From positions 8,184,001 through 8,248,000 of the forward strand of contig NZ_CP108464.1 in assembly GCF_036226405.1 (NCBI RefSeq): DNA of 64,000 bases, read 5' to 3'. The translations under genes and the position numbers were made by a program. This DNA is from Streptomyces sp. NBC_01260. Lineage in GTDB: Bacteria; Actinomycetota; Actinomycetes; Streptomycetales; Streptomycetaceae. The notes below the pieces were generated by a model, which saw only the letters and a list, made by a program, of their open reading frames with translations, searched no databases and was not told the origin of the DNA. Shown here piece after piece: positions 44,233-53,379 of the stretch. Position 1 is the first letter of the stretch, and every line of letters begins with the position of its first letter.

Positions 44233-45732
44233 ATGACAGGTGTACGAAGCAGCACAGTGGACGGCGTCGTGACCCGCAGCGCACGGCGCACCCCCGAGCG
44301 CACCGCCCTGCGGTACGCCGACCGGACCTGGACCTACCGCGGGCTCGACGAGGCGGTCGGTACCGCGGCCGCCGTCCTCATGGACGGGCACGGGCTGCGC
44401 CCGGGGGACCGGGTGGCCGCCTACGCCCACAACTCCGACGCGTATCTGATCGGGTTCCTCGCCTGCGCCCGCGCCGGACTGGTCCACGTCCCGGTCAACC
44501 AGAACCTCACGGGCGAGGACCTCGCGTACGTCCTGGGCCAGTCCGGCAGCTCCCTGGTCCTCACCGACCCGGACCTCGCCGGCCGCGTCCCGGACGGATA
44601 CGCCGTACGGGCGCTGCGCGACGCCCCGGACTCCCTCCTGGCCGAACTGGCCACGCCGCGCGCCTTCACACCCGGCCACGAACCGGGAGCGGACGACCTG
44701 GTCCAGCTGCTGTACACCTCGGGGACCACCGCGCTCCCCAAGGGCGCGATGATGACGCACGGCGCGCTCGTCCATGAGTACGTCAGCGCCGTCACCGCCC
44801 TCGACCTCCGCGCCGGCGACCGGCCCGTCCACGCCCTGCCGCTCTACCACTCCGCGCAGATGCATGTGTTCCTGCTGCCCTACCTCGCGGTCGGGGCCGA
44901 GAACACGGTCCTGGACTCCCCGGACGCGGGCCGCATCTTCGACCTCGTCGAGTCCGGACAGGCCGACAGTCTCTTCGCCCCGCCCACCGTCTGGATCGGC
45001 CTGGCCAACCACCCGGACTTCGCGCGGCGCGACCTCGCCGGGCTGCGCAAGGCGTACTACGGCGCGTCGATCATGCCCGTACCCGTACTGGAACGGCTCC
45101 GCGGCCGGCTGCCCGCACTGGCCTTCTACAACTGCTTCGGGCAGAGCGAGATCGGCCCGCTCGCCACCGTCCTGGGACCCGACGAGCACGAGGGCCGGAT
45201 GGACTCCTGCGGCCGGCCCGTCCTCTTCGTGGAGGCCAAGGTGGTCGACGAGAACGGCAAGGACGTCCCCGACGGCACCGCGGGCGAAGTGGTCTTCCGC
45301 TCACCCCAGTTGTGCAGTGGCTACTGGGACAAGCCGCAGGAGAGCGCCGAGGCGTTCCGCGACGGCTGGTTCCACTCCGGCGACCTCGCCGTACGCGACC
45401 CGGAGGGCTACTTCACCGTCGTCGACCGGGTGAAGGACGTGATCAACTCCGGCGGGGTCCTCGTCGCCTCCCGTCAGGTCGAGGACGCCCTCTACACCCA
45501 CCCCGCGGTCGCCGAGGCGGCCGTCGTCGGACTGCCCGACGAGCGCTGGATCGAGGCCGTCACCGCCGTTGTCGTGCTGCGGGACGAGGCGACGGAGGCC
45601 GAACTGATCGGCCACGCCCGCGAGAGGCTCGCCCACTTCAAGGCCCCGAAGAAGATCCTTTTCGTGGACGAACTCCCGCGCAACGCCAGCGGCAAGATCC
45701 TGAAGAGGGAGCTGCGCGACCGCTTCGCCTGA
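44233..45732 (+). CDS. Acyl-CoA synthetase (FadD type) B
   Basis: A 499-residue ANL ligase. P-loop LLYTSGTTALPKGAMMTHGA, the aromatic-box NCFGQSEIGPL, DGWFHSGDLAVRDPEGYFTV and C-terminal PRNASGKILKRELRDRF with the catalytic Lys. The histidine-rich ALPLYHSAQMH and the VASRQVEDALYTHP block match fatty-acyl-CoA synthetases of the FadD13/FadD-like group. ATG 44233; no strong ribosome binding site. A terminator separates it from ligase A, and it converges with the DUF574 gene at 45752. Confidence 0.92.
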   Translation: MTGVRSSTVDGVVTRSARRTPERTALRYADRTWTYRGLDEAVGTAAAVLMDGHGLRPGDRVAAYAHNSDAYLIGFLACARAGLVHVPVNQNLTGEDLAYVLGQSGSSLVLTDPDLAGRVPDGYAVRALRDAPDSLLAELATPRAFTPGHEPGADDLVQLLYTSGTTALPKGAMMTHGALVHEYVSAVTALDLRAGDRPVHALPLYHSAQMHVFLLPYLAVGAENTVLDSPDAGRIFDLVESGQADSLFAPPTVWIGLANHPDFARRDLAGLRKAYYGASIMPVPVLERLRGRLPALAFYNCFGQSEIGPLATVLGPDEHEGRMDSCGRPVLFVEAKVVDENGKDVPDGTAGEVVFRSPQLCSGYWDKPQESAEAFRDGWFHSGDLAVRDPEGYFTVVDRVKDVINSGGVLVASRQVEDALYTHPAVAEAAVVGLPDERWIEAVTAVVVLRDEATEAELIGHARERLAHFKAPKKILFVDELPRNASGKILKRELRDRFA

Positions 45733-45751
45733 ACACCGCGCGCCGCCGGTG

Positions 45752-46543
45752 CTATCGCAGGACGCGGGCGACCCCGACGTGGAAGCTGTCGATGGCGACG
45801 CTGCTCTCCGGGAGCGGTGTGTCCTGGTGCCACAGCGGGGCCGTGACCAGGCCCGGATCGACGAGGTCGAGTCCGTCGAAGAACCGTGCGACCTCGGAGC
45901 GCGTCCGGGGCCGCAGGCTGATGCCGCTCGACCGGTACGTCTCGGTCTTGTCCTGCTCGGCGGGGAGGAATTCGTTGGTGAAGTGCGAGAGCACCAGACA
46001 ACTGCCGGAGGGCAGTGCGTCGACGAGGGTGCGGGTGATGCCGTAGGGGTCGTCCTCGTCGGGAACGAAATGCATGAGAGCGATGAGGGAGAGTGCGATG
46101 GGCCGGTCGAAGTCCAGCAGGTTCCGCGCGTGGCCGAGGATCTTCTCCGGCTCGCGCACGTCGGCGTCGAGGTAGTCGGTGGCGCCCTCGGGGGTGCTGA
46201 TGAGCAGCGCCTCGGCGTGACGCAGGACGATCGGGTCGTTGTCCGTGTAGAGGACCCTGGCCGCCGGGTTGATCTCCTGGGCTATCTGATGGAGGTTCGG
46301 CCGGGTCGGGATCCCCGTCCCGATGTCGAGGAACTGGTCGATGCCCGTGCGCGCGGCCCAGCCGACCGCACGGTGCATGAACGCCCGGTTCTGCGCGACA
46401 CCGGCTTTCGCCACGGGCGGCATCTGCGCGCCGAGTTCCTGGTCCACCGGGTAGTTGTCCTTGCCGCCCAGAAGATAGTCGTAGACGCGCGCCGGGTGCG
46501 GCCTGCTGGTGTCGATCGGGGAGTCGGCCGGGCCTGGCGTCAT
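45752..46543 (-). CDS. DUF574 SAM-dependent methyltransferase
   Basis: A 263-residue protein of the DUF574/Methyltransf_19 family, abundant in Streptomyces. The N-terminus IDTSRPHPARVYDYLLGGKD is the family signature. SAM-binding motif I is FLDIGTGIPT and the acidic loop VLYTDNDP follows. The C-terminal half has GLDLVDPGLVTAPLWHQDTP. ATG 46543 has GGAG 7-10 bases upstream. Family members often pair with DUF397/XRE regulators; none is nearby. Substrate unknown. Confidence 0.92.
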   Translation of the reverse strand: MTPGPADSPIDTSRPHPARVYDYLLGGKDNYPVDQELGAQMPPVAKAGVAQNRAFMHRAVGWAARTGIDQFLDIGTGIPTRPNLHQIAQEINPAARVLYTDNDPIVLRHAEALLISTPEGATDYLDADVREPEKILGHARNLLDFDRPIALSLIALMHFVPDEDDPYGITRTLVDALPSGSCLVLSHFTNEFLPAEQDKTETYRSSGISLRPRTRSEVARFFDGLDLVDPGLVTAPLWHQDTPLPESSVAIDSFHVGVARVLR

Positions 46544-46725
46544 GGAGAGCTCCAGAGTTCTTCGGCGCGCAGCGTGCGAGGAGTACGCAGCGTGCGCGGA
46601 ACAGGCGGGACGGGGCGACGCGGGCCAGGCTGTCCCCCTACGGGCCGTCGCCACATCGACGCATACTGCCACAGCAACCACGGGGAACCCATGGAACGTT
46701 GAGCCGGGACCTCCGTGGCCCCCGG

Positions 46726-48021
46726 TCAACTGCCCGGCCGGTCCCGCTCGTCCACGATCCGCCTGAACTTGCCGACCGACCTCTCCAGCGTCTCCGGGTC
46801 GAGGATCTCCACCCCGACCGAGACCCCGATCCCGTCCTTGACGGCCGCCGCGACCGATGCGGCGGCGGCCGCGCGCTGCTCCGGTGTCGCCTCCGCCCGG
46901 GCCTCCGCGCGCACCGTCAGCACATCCAGCCGGCCCTCGCGGGTCAGCCGCAGCTGGAAGTGCGGCGACACCGCCGGCGTACGCAGCACGATCTCCTCGA
47001 TCTGGGTCGGGAAGAGGTTCACCCCGCGCAGGATCACCAGGTCGTCGCTCCGCCCGGTGACCTTCTCCATGCGCCGGAAGACCCGTGCCGTCCCCGGCAG
47101 CAGCCGGGTCAGATCCCGGGTCCGGTAGCGGATCACCGGCATGGCCTCCTTGGTGAGCGAAGTGAACACCAGCTCACCCTCGGAGCCCTCGGGCAGCACC
47201 TCGCCGGTGAACGGGTCGACCACCTCCGGATAGAAGTGGTCCTCCCAGATGTGCAGCCCGTCCTTCGTCTCCACGCACTCCTGGGCGACGCCCGGGCCCA
47301 TCACCTCGGACAGCCCGTAGATGTCGACCGCGTCGATCGCGAACCGTTCCTCGATCTCGCGCCGCATCTCCTGCGTCCACGGCTCGGCGCCGAAGATCCC
47401 CACCTTCAGCGAGGTCGAGCGCGGGTCGACGCCCTGCCGCTCGAACTCGTCCAGGAGCGTCAGCATGTACGACGGCGTCACCATGATGATCTCGGGCCGG
47501 AAGTCCTGGATCAGCTGGACCTGCCGGGCCGTCATGCCGCCGGACGCGGGAATGACCGTGCAGCCGAGCCGTTCCGCCCCGTAGTGCGCGCCGAGCCCAC
47601 CGGTGAACAGCCCGTATCCGTAAGCGACATGGACCTTCTGCCCCGGGCGGCCGCCCGCTGCCCGGATCGAGCGGGCGACCACGTCCGCCCAGGTGTCCAG
47701 ATCACCCTGGGTGTAGCCGACGACGGTCGGGCGGCCAGTCGTTCCGCTGGAGGCGTGGATCCGGCGCACCTGTTCCTCGGGCACCGCGAACATCCCGAAC
47801 GGATAGTTGTCCCGCAGATCGGCCTTGGTGGTGAACGGGAACCGGGCGAGATCGGCGAGCGAGCGGCAGTCGTCCGGGTGCAGCCCCGCCCGGTCGAACG
47901 CCGCTCTGTAGTGGTCGACGTGGGCGTAGGCGTGGTGCAGTGTCGCCCGCAGCCGTTCGAGCTGGAGCGCCCGCAGCTCCTCGCGGTCCATCCGTTCCGC
48001 CGCGTCCAGCAGAGCCGTCAT
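46726..48021 (-). CDS. paaK: Phenylacetate-CoA ligase
   Basis: A 431-residue aryl-CoA ligase of the PaaK type, activating phenylacetate (or a related arylacetate) to its CoA ester, the entry step of aerobic phenylacetate degradation. Motifs: RIHASSGTTGRPTVVGYTQG (P-loop), DIYGLSEVMGPGVAQECVE, YRTRDLTRLLPGTAR, GRSDDLVILRGVNLFPTQIE and the late VGKFRRI. ATG 48021 follows AGGGAG. No paaABCDE or paaZ genes are in the window, so it is either an orphan or controlled in trans. A long perfect palindrome lies 33-52 bp upstream of the start. Confidence 0.92.
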   Translation of the reverse strand: MTALLDAAERMDREELRALQLERLRATLHHAYAHVDHYRAAFDRAGLHPDDCRSLADLARFPFTTKADLRDNYPFGMFAVPEEQVRRIHASSGTTGRPTVVGYTQGDLDTWADVVARSIRAAGGRPGQKVHVAYGYGLFTGGLGAHYGAERLGCTVIPASGGMTARQVQLIQDFRPEIIMVTPSYMLTLLDEFERQGVDPRSTSLKVGIFGAEPWTQEMRREIEERFAIDAVDIYGLSEVMGPGVAQECVETKDGLHIWEDHFYPEVVDPFTGEVLPEGSEGELVFTSLTKEAMPVIRYRTRDLTRLLPGTARVFRRMEKVTGRSDDLVILRGVNLFPTQIEEIVLRTPAVSPHFQLRLTREGRLDVLTVRAEARAEATPEQRAAAAASVAAAVKDGIGVSVGVEILDPETLERSVGKFRRIVDERDRPGS

Positions 48022-48053
48022 GCCGATCTCCCTCTTCCCTGCGCACCGTGCAG

Positions 48054-48073
48054 ACGACCGATCATTCGGTCGT
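48054..48073. promoter_or_regulatory. Palindromic operator of paaK
   Basis: ACGACCGA-TCAT-TCGGTCGT: perfect 8-bp arms with a 4-base centre. Actinobacterial PaaR (TetR family) sites are CGACCG/CGGTCG palindromes of similar size, so a PaaR-type repressor is the natural candidate. It also contains CCGATCATTCGGTCG, like many TetR sites near acyl- and aryl-CoA genes. Confidence 0.65.
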
Positions 48074-48298
48074 TTCTCCCGGGAGCAGTAATTCAGGATC
48101 TTCCGCCCGCTGGCAAGAGGTGGGACACGACGCATGTCGCGGGACAGGACCGGATGCGGCCGGCCCACCGCGCACGCATACTCCCCGGCCGGCGGCCGAC
48201 CCGGCACAACTCACCGGCCAGGGACCGTTCTGCGCACCGCGGATACGCTCGTACCGAACAGGGCTGCATCACCCGGTCGGCCCTGTTTGGATGGTTCC

Positions 48299-49822
48299 AT
48301 GCCGACTTTCCACACGTACGACGGAACCGAACTCGCGTATCACCTCGTAGGACAGGGCGCCCCGCTGATCTGTCTGCCGGGCGGGGCCATGCGGGCAAGC
48401 GCCTACCTCGGCGGCCTGGGCGGGCTCGGCGGCCACAGGCAACTGGTGCTGCTCGATCTGCGGGGCACCGGGGACTCCGCCGTACCGGACGACACCACCA
48501 CCTACCGCTGCGACCGGCTGGTCGATGACGTCGAGGCACTGCGCGAACACCTGGGACTGGAGCACATCGATCTGCTCGCCCACTCGGCGGCCGGGGACCT
48601 TGCCGCGCTCTACGCCGCGCGATACCCGCAGGCGCTGCGCAATCTGCTCCTCATCGCACCCGGAACGCGGGCTGCCGGATTGGGGTTCGCCGAACGCGAG
48701 GCCCGCGAGGCCGCCGGGCTGCGTCGCACGGAACCGTGGTACGAGGACGCGCTCCCGGCTCTGGAGCAGATCTGGGCGGGACGACTCACGGACGAACTGC
48801 GCGCCGCCGCAAGGCCGTTCCTCTACGGCCGTTGGGACGCCGCCGCGCAGGACCACGCCGCGTCGTCCGCAGCGCAGATCAACGCCGTTGCCGCCCAGGG
48901 CTATTACGGGCAGGGGGCATTCGATCCGGCCACGACGGTGGCCGCACTGCGCGAGCTGCCGGCCCCGGTACTCGTCCTCACCGGAGAGTACGACGGCGTG
49001 ACGACCCCCGACCGCGCCGCCGAACTGGCCGCGCTCTTCCCGAAAGCCGAATTCGCCGTACAGCGCGGCGCCGGACACTTCCCGTGGCTCGACGACCCGG
49101 GGGCCTTCGTCCGCACCGTCACCGCCTTCCTGGACCCGGATGTGCACAGCGTGCAGGCCGGCGGGATACGGCTCGCCTACCGGGTGTGGGGAGACCCGGC
49201 CGCGCCGCCGGTCGTCCTGGCCCACGGACGCGGCGGGGACAGCCGCACCTGGACAGGGATCGCCGGACAGCTGGCGGCCCGGCACCGCGTGTACGCGATC
49301 GACTTCCGCGGCCACGGCCTCAGCGACTGGCCCGGCCGCTACTCCTTCGAACTGTTCCGCGACGATCTGCACGCGTTCCTGGAGGCCCGCAACCTCTCCG
49401 GCGCCACCGTCATCGGGCACTCCATGGGCGGCGCGGCGGCCTATCTGCTCGCCGAGCGGCAGCCCGGACTCATCGGCCGGCTCGTCCTGGAGGAGGCCCC
49501 GCCGCCCTTCCCGCTCGATCCGCCACGCGGCCCCGCCGAACGCCCCGACGGGGAACCCGACTTCGACTGGCCCGTGGTGCCGTCCATCAACGCCCAGCTC
49601 AATGAACCCGATCCGGCCGGCCGCGAACGCCTCGGCGAGATCACCGCGCCCACCCTGGTCATCGGGGGCGGTCCCAGCAGCCAGATCGACCAGGAGGACC
49701 TCGCCTGGATGGCCCGGCGCATCCCCGACTGCCGGCTCGTCACCATCGACGCCGGCCATCTCGTGCACACCGAACGGCCGGAGGAATACCTCGCGGCCCT
49801 CCGGTCGTTCGGTGTGGCCTGA
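48299..49822 (+). CDS. Tandem alpha/beta hydrolase (two fused domains)
   Basis: A 507-residue protein made of two complete alpha/beta hydrolases in series. Domain 1 (residues about 1-280) has oxyanion LPGGAM, nucleophile elbow LLAHSAAGDLAAL, acid in LTGEYDGVTTP and His in GAGHFPWLDDP. Domain 2 (about 283-507) has AHGRGGDSRTW, elbow VIGHSMGGAAAYL, and His in DAGHLVHTERPEEYL. Both Ser-His pairs look intact. The elbow of domain 1 is unusual (HSAAG rather than HSxGG). No signal peptide. ATG 48299. Substrates unknown. It converges with the whiE hydroxylase gene, so it is not part of that operon. Confidence 0.9.
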   Translation: MPTFHTYDGTELAYHLVGQGAPLICLPGGAMRASAYLGGLGGLGGHRQLVLLDLRGTGDSAVPDDTTTYRCDRLVDDVEALREHLGLEHIDLLAHSAAGDLAALYAARYPQALRNLLLIAPGTRAAGLGFAEREAREAAGLRRTEPWYEDALPALEQIWAGRLTDELRAAARPFLYGRWDAAAQDHAASSAAQINAVAAQGYYGQGAFDPATTVAALRELPAPVLVLTGEYDGVTTPDRAAELAALFPKAEFAVQRGAGHFPWLDDPGAFVRTVTAFLDPDVHSVQAGGIRLAYRVWGDPAAPPVVLAHGRGGDSRTWTGIAGQLAARHRVYAIDFRGHGLSDWPGRYSFELFRDDLHAFLEARNLSGATVIGHSMGGAAAYLLAERQPGLIGRLVLEEAPPPFPLDPPRGPAERPDGEPDFDWPVVPSINAQLNEPDPAGRERLGEITAPTLVIGGGPSSQIDQEDLAWMARRIPDCRLVTIDAGHLVHTERPEEYLAALRSFGVA

Positions 49823-49847
49823 CGGAGCGGCACAGGTCGCCCGCCGC

Positions 49848-51482
49848 TCAGTCCCGGTGCAGCAGCGCCACCATGACGTCCAGCAGCGTCGCCTCGGCGT
49901 CCGCAACACCCGTCTCCGAGCGCCAGGCGACGAACCCGTCGGGGCGGACCAGCACGGCGCCCCCGATGCTCGTCCCGTGCGCCTCGGCCCAGTCGGCACC
50001 GGCCTCCGGCTCCAGATCGCCGCCGGGACCGGTGCCGATGCCGAACGCGTCGAGCCGCACGGCCAGCCGGTCACCGACCCGCGCCGCCGCCCGCCGCCAC
50101 GCCACGTCCGCGCCATCGGCGAGCAGCACGAACGAGCGCTCGTAGAGATCCAGGGTGGAGATCCGCTCACCCGCCCGCCGGACCCACAGGTGCGGCGCCC
50201 GGCTGCCCGGTTCACCCGTCAGCTGCATCCCCTGGGGCACCACCGGCTGATCCGCGGCCACGCCCAGCACCGCGCCGTCCACATAGCGGTAGCCCAGCGC
50301 CACGTTCAGCATTCCGCCGCGCTTGCCGCCGCCCACGGTGGGCGGCGGAGCGTACCCGGGGTGGCTGTGTTCGTCGGAACGTGCTGAGGCCCGCTCGCTC
50401 GTCGCCCGCGCCACCGGCAGCCGCTCCGCCCCGTACGTGTCCAGCAGACCCGGCCCCGCCTCACCGCGCAGCACGGCGGCGAGCTTCCACGCCAGGTTGT
50501 GCGCGTCCTGGATACCGGTGTTGGAGCCGAACGCCCCGGTGGGCGACATCTCGTGCGCCGAGTCACCGGCGAGGAACACCCGGCCCCGGGAGTAGCGGTC
50601 CGCCACCCGCTCCGCCGCGTGCCACGGCGCCTTGCCGGTGATCTCCACGTCGATGTCCGGGGCGCCGACCGCCCTGCGGATGTGCGCGGCGCACCGCTCG
50701 TCCGTGAAGTCCTCCAGCGTCTCGCCCAGACCGGGCTGCCAGGGCGCGTGGAACACCCACTGCTCCTCGTTGTCCACCGGCAGCAGGGCGCCGTCCGCAT
50801 CCGGGTTCGTCAGGTAGCAGACGATGAAGCGCCGGTCACCGAGCACATCGGCGAGCCGACGGGAGCGGAAGGTGATACTCACGTTGTGGAACAGGTCACC
50901 GGCCCCCGAACGGCCGATCCGCAGCTGCTCGCGTACCGGGCTGCGCGGGCCGTCGGCGGCGATGAGATAGTCCGCCCGCACCGAGGTGTGCTCGCCGGTC
51001 TCCCGGTTCTTCAGGGCCGCGCCGACACCTGAGCCGTCAGGGTCGAACGAGAGCAGTTCGGTGGAGAACCGCAGATCGCCGCCCTGCTCCCGGGCCCGGT
51101 CCAGCAGCACCGGCTCCAGGTCGTTCTGGCTGCACAGGCACCAGCCCGCCGGGCTGAAGCGGGCGAGCGCGCCACCCGGATCGATCTCCTTGAACAGCCA
51201 CTCCTGGTCGTCACCGGTCAGCGAACCGGCCTGCAGAATGCCGTGATTCTCCGCCAGCACCGAAGCGGCCGCCCGGATCTGCGGCTCCACCCCCGCCTTG
51301 CGGAAGATCTCCATCGTGCGCACGTTGTTGCCTCGGCCGCGTGGATGCGTCGAGGTGGCGGAGTGCTTCTCGACCAGCAGATGCTCGACCCCGAGCCTAC
51401 CGAGGAAAAGGGACGCGGACAGGCCTACCAGGGAGCCGCCCACGATGAGGACCGGTACGTGGAGGTCGACGTTCTCGTTCAT
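49848..51482 (-). CDS. FAD-dependent polyketide hydroxylase, WhiE-ORFVIII-like
   Basis: A 544-residue aromatic-ring hydroxylase of the PheA/TfdB group, acting late on the spore-pigment polyketide with NADPH and O2. FAD motifs: VPVLIVGGSLVGLSASLFLG, the NDLEPVLLDRAREQGGDLRF block, YLIAADGPRSPVREQL, and FLAGDSAHEMSPTGAFGSNT, then GIQDAHNLAWKLA. The thioredoxin-like C-terminal domain is present. ATG 51482 with GGAG 7 bases upstream is preferred; GTG or ATG starts up to 51569 are less likely. It is divergent from the whiE-I-like gene, exactly as ORFVIII is in S. coelicolor, and there depends on sigma-F. Confidence 0.92.
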   Translation of the reverse strand: MNENVDLHVPVLIVGGSLVGLSASLFLGRLGVEHLLVEKHSATSTHPRGRGNNVRTMEIFRKAGVEPQIRAAASVLAENHGILQAGSLTGDDQEWLFKEIDPGGALARFSPAGWCLCSQNDLEPVLLDRAREQGGDLRFSTELLSFDPDGSGVGAALKNRETGEHTSVRADYLIAADGPRSPVREQLRIGRSGAGDLFHNVSITFRSRRLADVLGDRRFIVCYLTNPDADGALLPVDNEEQWVFHAPWQPGLGETLEDFTDERCAAHIRRAVGAPDIDVEITGKAPWHAAERVADRYSRGRVFLAGDSAHEMSPTGAFGSNTGIQDAHNLAWKLAAVLRGEAGPGLLDTYGAERLPVARATSERASARSDEHSHPGYAPPPTVGGGKRGGMLNVALGYRYVDGAVLGVAADQPVVPQGMQLTGEPGSRAPHLWVRRAGERISTLDLYERSFVLLADGADVAWRRAAARVGDRLAVRLDAFGIGTGPGGDLEPEAGADWAEAHGTSIGGAVLVRPDGFVAWRSETGVADAEATLLDVMVALLHRD

Positions 51483-51688
51483 CAGTTGCTCCAGCTCGGA
51501 CGCCGTACAGATGCAGTGTTCATGCCCTCGCCGGAGCGGTTCGGACGCCCGCTCACCTGAACGGTTCATAAATCTCGCGTCAGGCGGACCAGCGTTTCAC
51601 GATCGGTGACGGAGACGACGCCCGCAGTCCGGGGCGAACCGTGCGTAACCGCCGGGAGACTCCCCGCTCCGATTCCACTCGACAGCCG

Positions 51689-51708
51689 CCGGTTACCCAG
51701 CTAACCGG
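51689..51708. promoter_or_regulatory. Inverted repeat before the spore-pigment operon
   Basis: CCGGTTA-CCCAGC-TAACCGG, perfect 7-bp arms, 39 bp upstream of the first gene. The left part CGTAACCGCCGG-like sequence recurs at 51642. It may be an operator or a 5'-UTR hairpin. Confidence 0.45.
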
Positions 51709-51746
51709 AAGGCCGGCCGCCCCAACGTCTCTAAGGAGTTCGCAAG

Positions 51747-52868
51747 ATGACCACCACCCTCTCGGAACGGACCTCCCAGTCCGCCTTCGACGGATCAAGG
51801 CTGCGGGTCATCCTGCTGCTTGACCTGCACGACGGCGCCCAGACGCAGTTCCTGGAGGCCTACGAACACATGCGTAACCAGGTGGCTTCCATCCCCGGAC
51901 ACATCAGCGACCAGCTGTGCCAGTCCATCGAGAACCCGTCCCAATGGCTCATCACCAGCGAGTGGGAGAGCGCGCCGCCCTTCCTCGCCTGGGTCAACAG
52001 CGAGGAGCACGTCGCCACCGTCCAGCCCCTGCACAGCTGCGTGCGCGACACCCGGTCGCTGCGCTTCAGCGTCCTGCGGGAGACCGGCGCCGCCTTCGAG
52101 GAGAGCTTCGAGCCCCTCAAGGGCGGCCTCCAGGCCGCGCCCCGCCTGGGGGACGGAGTGGTGCGCCACGCACTCACCTTCACGGTCAGGCCGGGCACCG
52201 AGGAGATCGTCGCGAAGATCCTCTCCGACTACGACGCCCCGGAGGCACGGGTCGACGAGCACACCCGGCTGCGCCGCACCTCGCTCTTCATGCACGGCAA
52301 TCGCGTCGTGCGCGCGGTCGAGGTCGAGGGCGACCTCCTCGCGGCCCTGCGCCACGTCTCCCGGCAGCCGGAGGTCCGGGCCGTCGAGGAAGCGCTCAAC
52401 CCGTACCTGGAGCAGGACCGCGACCTGGCCGATCCCGACTCCGCCCGGATGTTCTTCACCCGGGCGGCGCTGCCCACCGTCCACCACGTGACGACGGGCC
52501 GCCACGCCGATGGGGACCTCAAGCGCCACGCGTTGTTCTACCAGGCCAAGGAGGGCTGCGGGATGGCCCTGGCCCGGCTCCTGGCGGAGCACGACGAGGA
52601 GGAGGCCGACGACGCCGGCAGCCCCATCGACAGCAGCACGATCTTCCAGCGCGACGACGTCGTCGTCCGGCTCCTGGAGATGGACGGCCCCCTTGACGCA
52701 CAGCCCGCGGTGTCGCTCGGCATCCACGGCCCCGACAAGGCGGCCAGGCTCGCCCGCCTCCTCGACGGGGAAGCGAACTCCGTACCGACCAGCGACCAGG
52801 ACGCCGCGCGCTTCCTCACTCGCGCCGGGATGCACCTGATCACCGACCGGCGGGCCGCGCATTCCTGA
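51747..52868 (+). CDS. SchA/CurD-like protein, WhiE-ORFI-like
   Basis: A 373-residue protein present in almost all spore-pigment clusters; its role is unresolved, possibly a late-step oxygenase or cyclase accessory. The N-terminal third ([20 protein letters not shown]...[20 protein letters not shown]) has an ABM-type ferredoxin-like fold, and the remainder is the SchA/CurD domain ([40 protein letters not shown]). ATG 51747 follows AAGGAG at 9 bases. First gene of the rightward operon. Confidence 0.92.
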   Translation: MTTTLSERTSQSAFDGSRLRVILLLDLHDGAQTQFLEAYEHMRNQVASIPGHISDQLCQSIENPSQWLITSEWESAPPFLAWVNSEEHVATVQPLHSCVRDTRSLRFSVLRETGAAFEESFEPLKGGLQAAPRLGDGVVRHALTFTVRPGTEEIVAKILSDYDAPEARVDEHTRLRRTSLFMHGNRVVRAVEVEGDLLAALRHVSRQPEVRAVEEALNPYLEQDRDLADPDSARMFFTRAALPTVHHVTTGRHADGDLKRHALFYQAKEGCGMALARLLAEHDEEEADDAGSPIDSSTIFQRDDVVVRLLEMDGPLDAQPAVSLGIHGPDKAARLARLLDGEANSVPTSDQDAARFLTRAGMHLITDRRAAHS

Positions 52869-52944
52869 ACCGCGTATCAGCACCCTGGGGGGTTCTCGCC
52901 CGACCCGTCGATACAACGCACAACGCGCCAGGAGGAAAACAGTC

Positions 52945-53379
52945 ATGACCATGCACCGGCCACGCATCGTGGACCTCAGTGAGACCCAGCCCAACCGCAG
53001 GCGCGGAGGTGACCTGCGCGCTCTGCTCACCCCGACGGCGGTGGGTGCCACCAGCGGCTTCATGGGACTGGCCATTGTTCAGCCCGGAGACCGCATCGGC
53101 GAGCACTACCACCCGTACTCGGAGGAGTTCGTGTACGTCGTGAACGGGCTCCTGGAGGTCGACCTGGACGGTGAACCGCACGCGATGCGGCCCGACCAGG
53201 GGCTGCTCATCCCTCCGAACGTCCGGCACCGCTTCCGCAACGTGGGCGACATCGAGGCGCGCATGGTCTTCCACCTGGGGCCGCTCGCCCCCCGCCCGGA
53301 GCTCGGCCACGTCGACACCGAGCACACCGAATCCGCCGAGCGGGGCGCGCCGCCAGAACGAACCGAGGCCGCTTCATGA
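52945..53379 (+). CDS. Cupin protein, WhiE-ORFII-like
   Basis: A 144-residue single-domain cupin. Motif 1 is [20 protein letters not shown] (His, His, Glu metal ligands) and motif 2 is PPNVRHRF. Spore-pigment cupins are thought to help cyclisation or oxidation, though the activity is unproven. ATG 52945 has AGGAGG 8-9 bases upstream. Its stop overlaps the KS-alpha start as ATGA. Confidence 0.92.
   Translation: MTMHRPRIVDLSETQPNRRRGGDLRALLTPTAVGATSGFMGLAIVQPGDRIGEHYHPYSEEFVYVVNGLLEVDLDGEPHAMRPDQGLLIPPNVRHRFRNVGDIEARMVFHLGPLAPRPELGHVDTEHTESAERGAPPERTEAAS

Noticed and set aside
48134..48298. Extension of the tandem hydrolase to ATG 48134
   Set aside because: The added 55 residues are Arg/Pro-rich and unlike the fold; ATG 48299 places the start right before the first beta strand.
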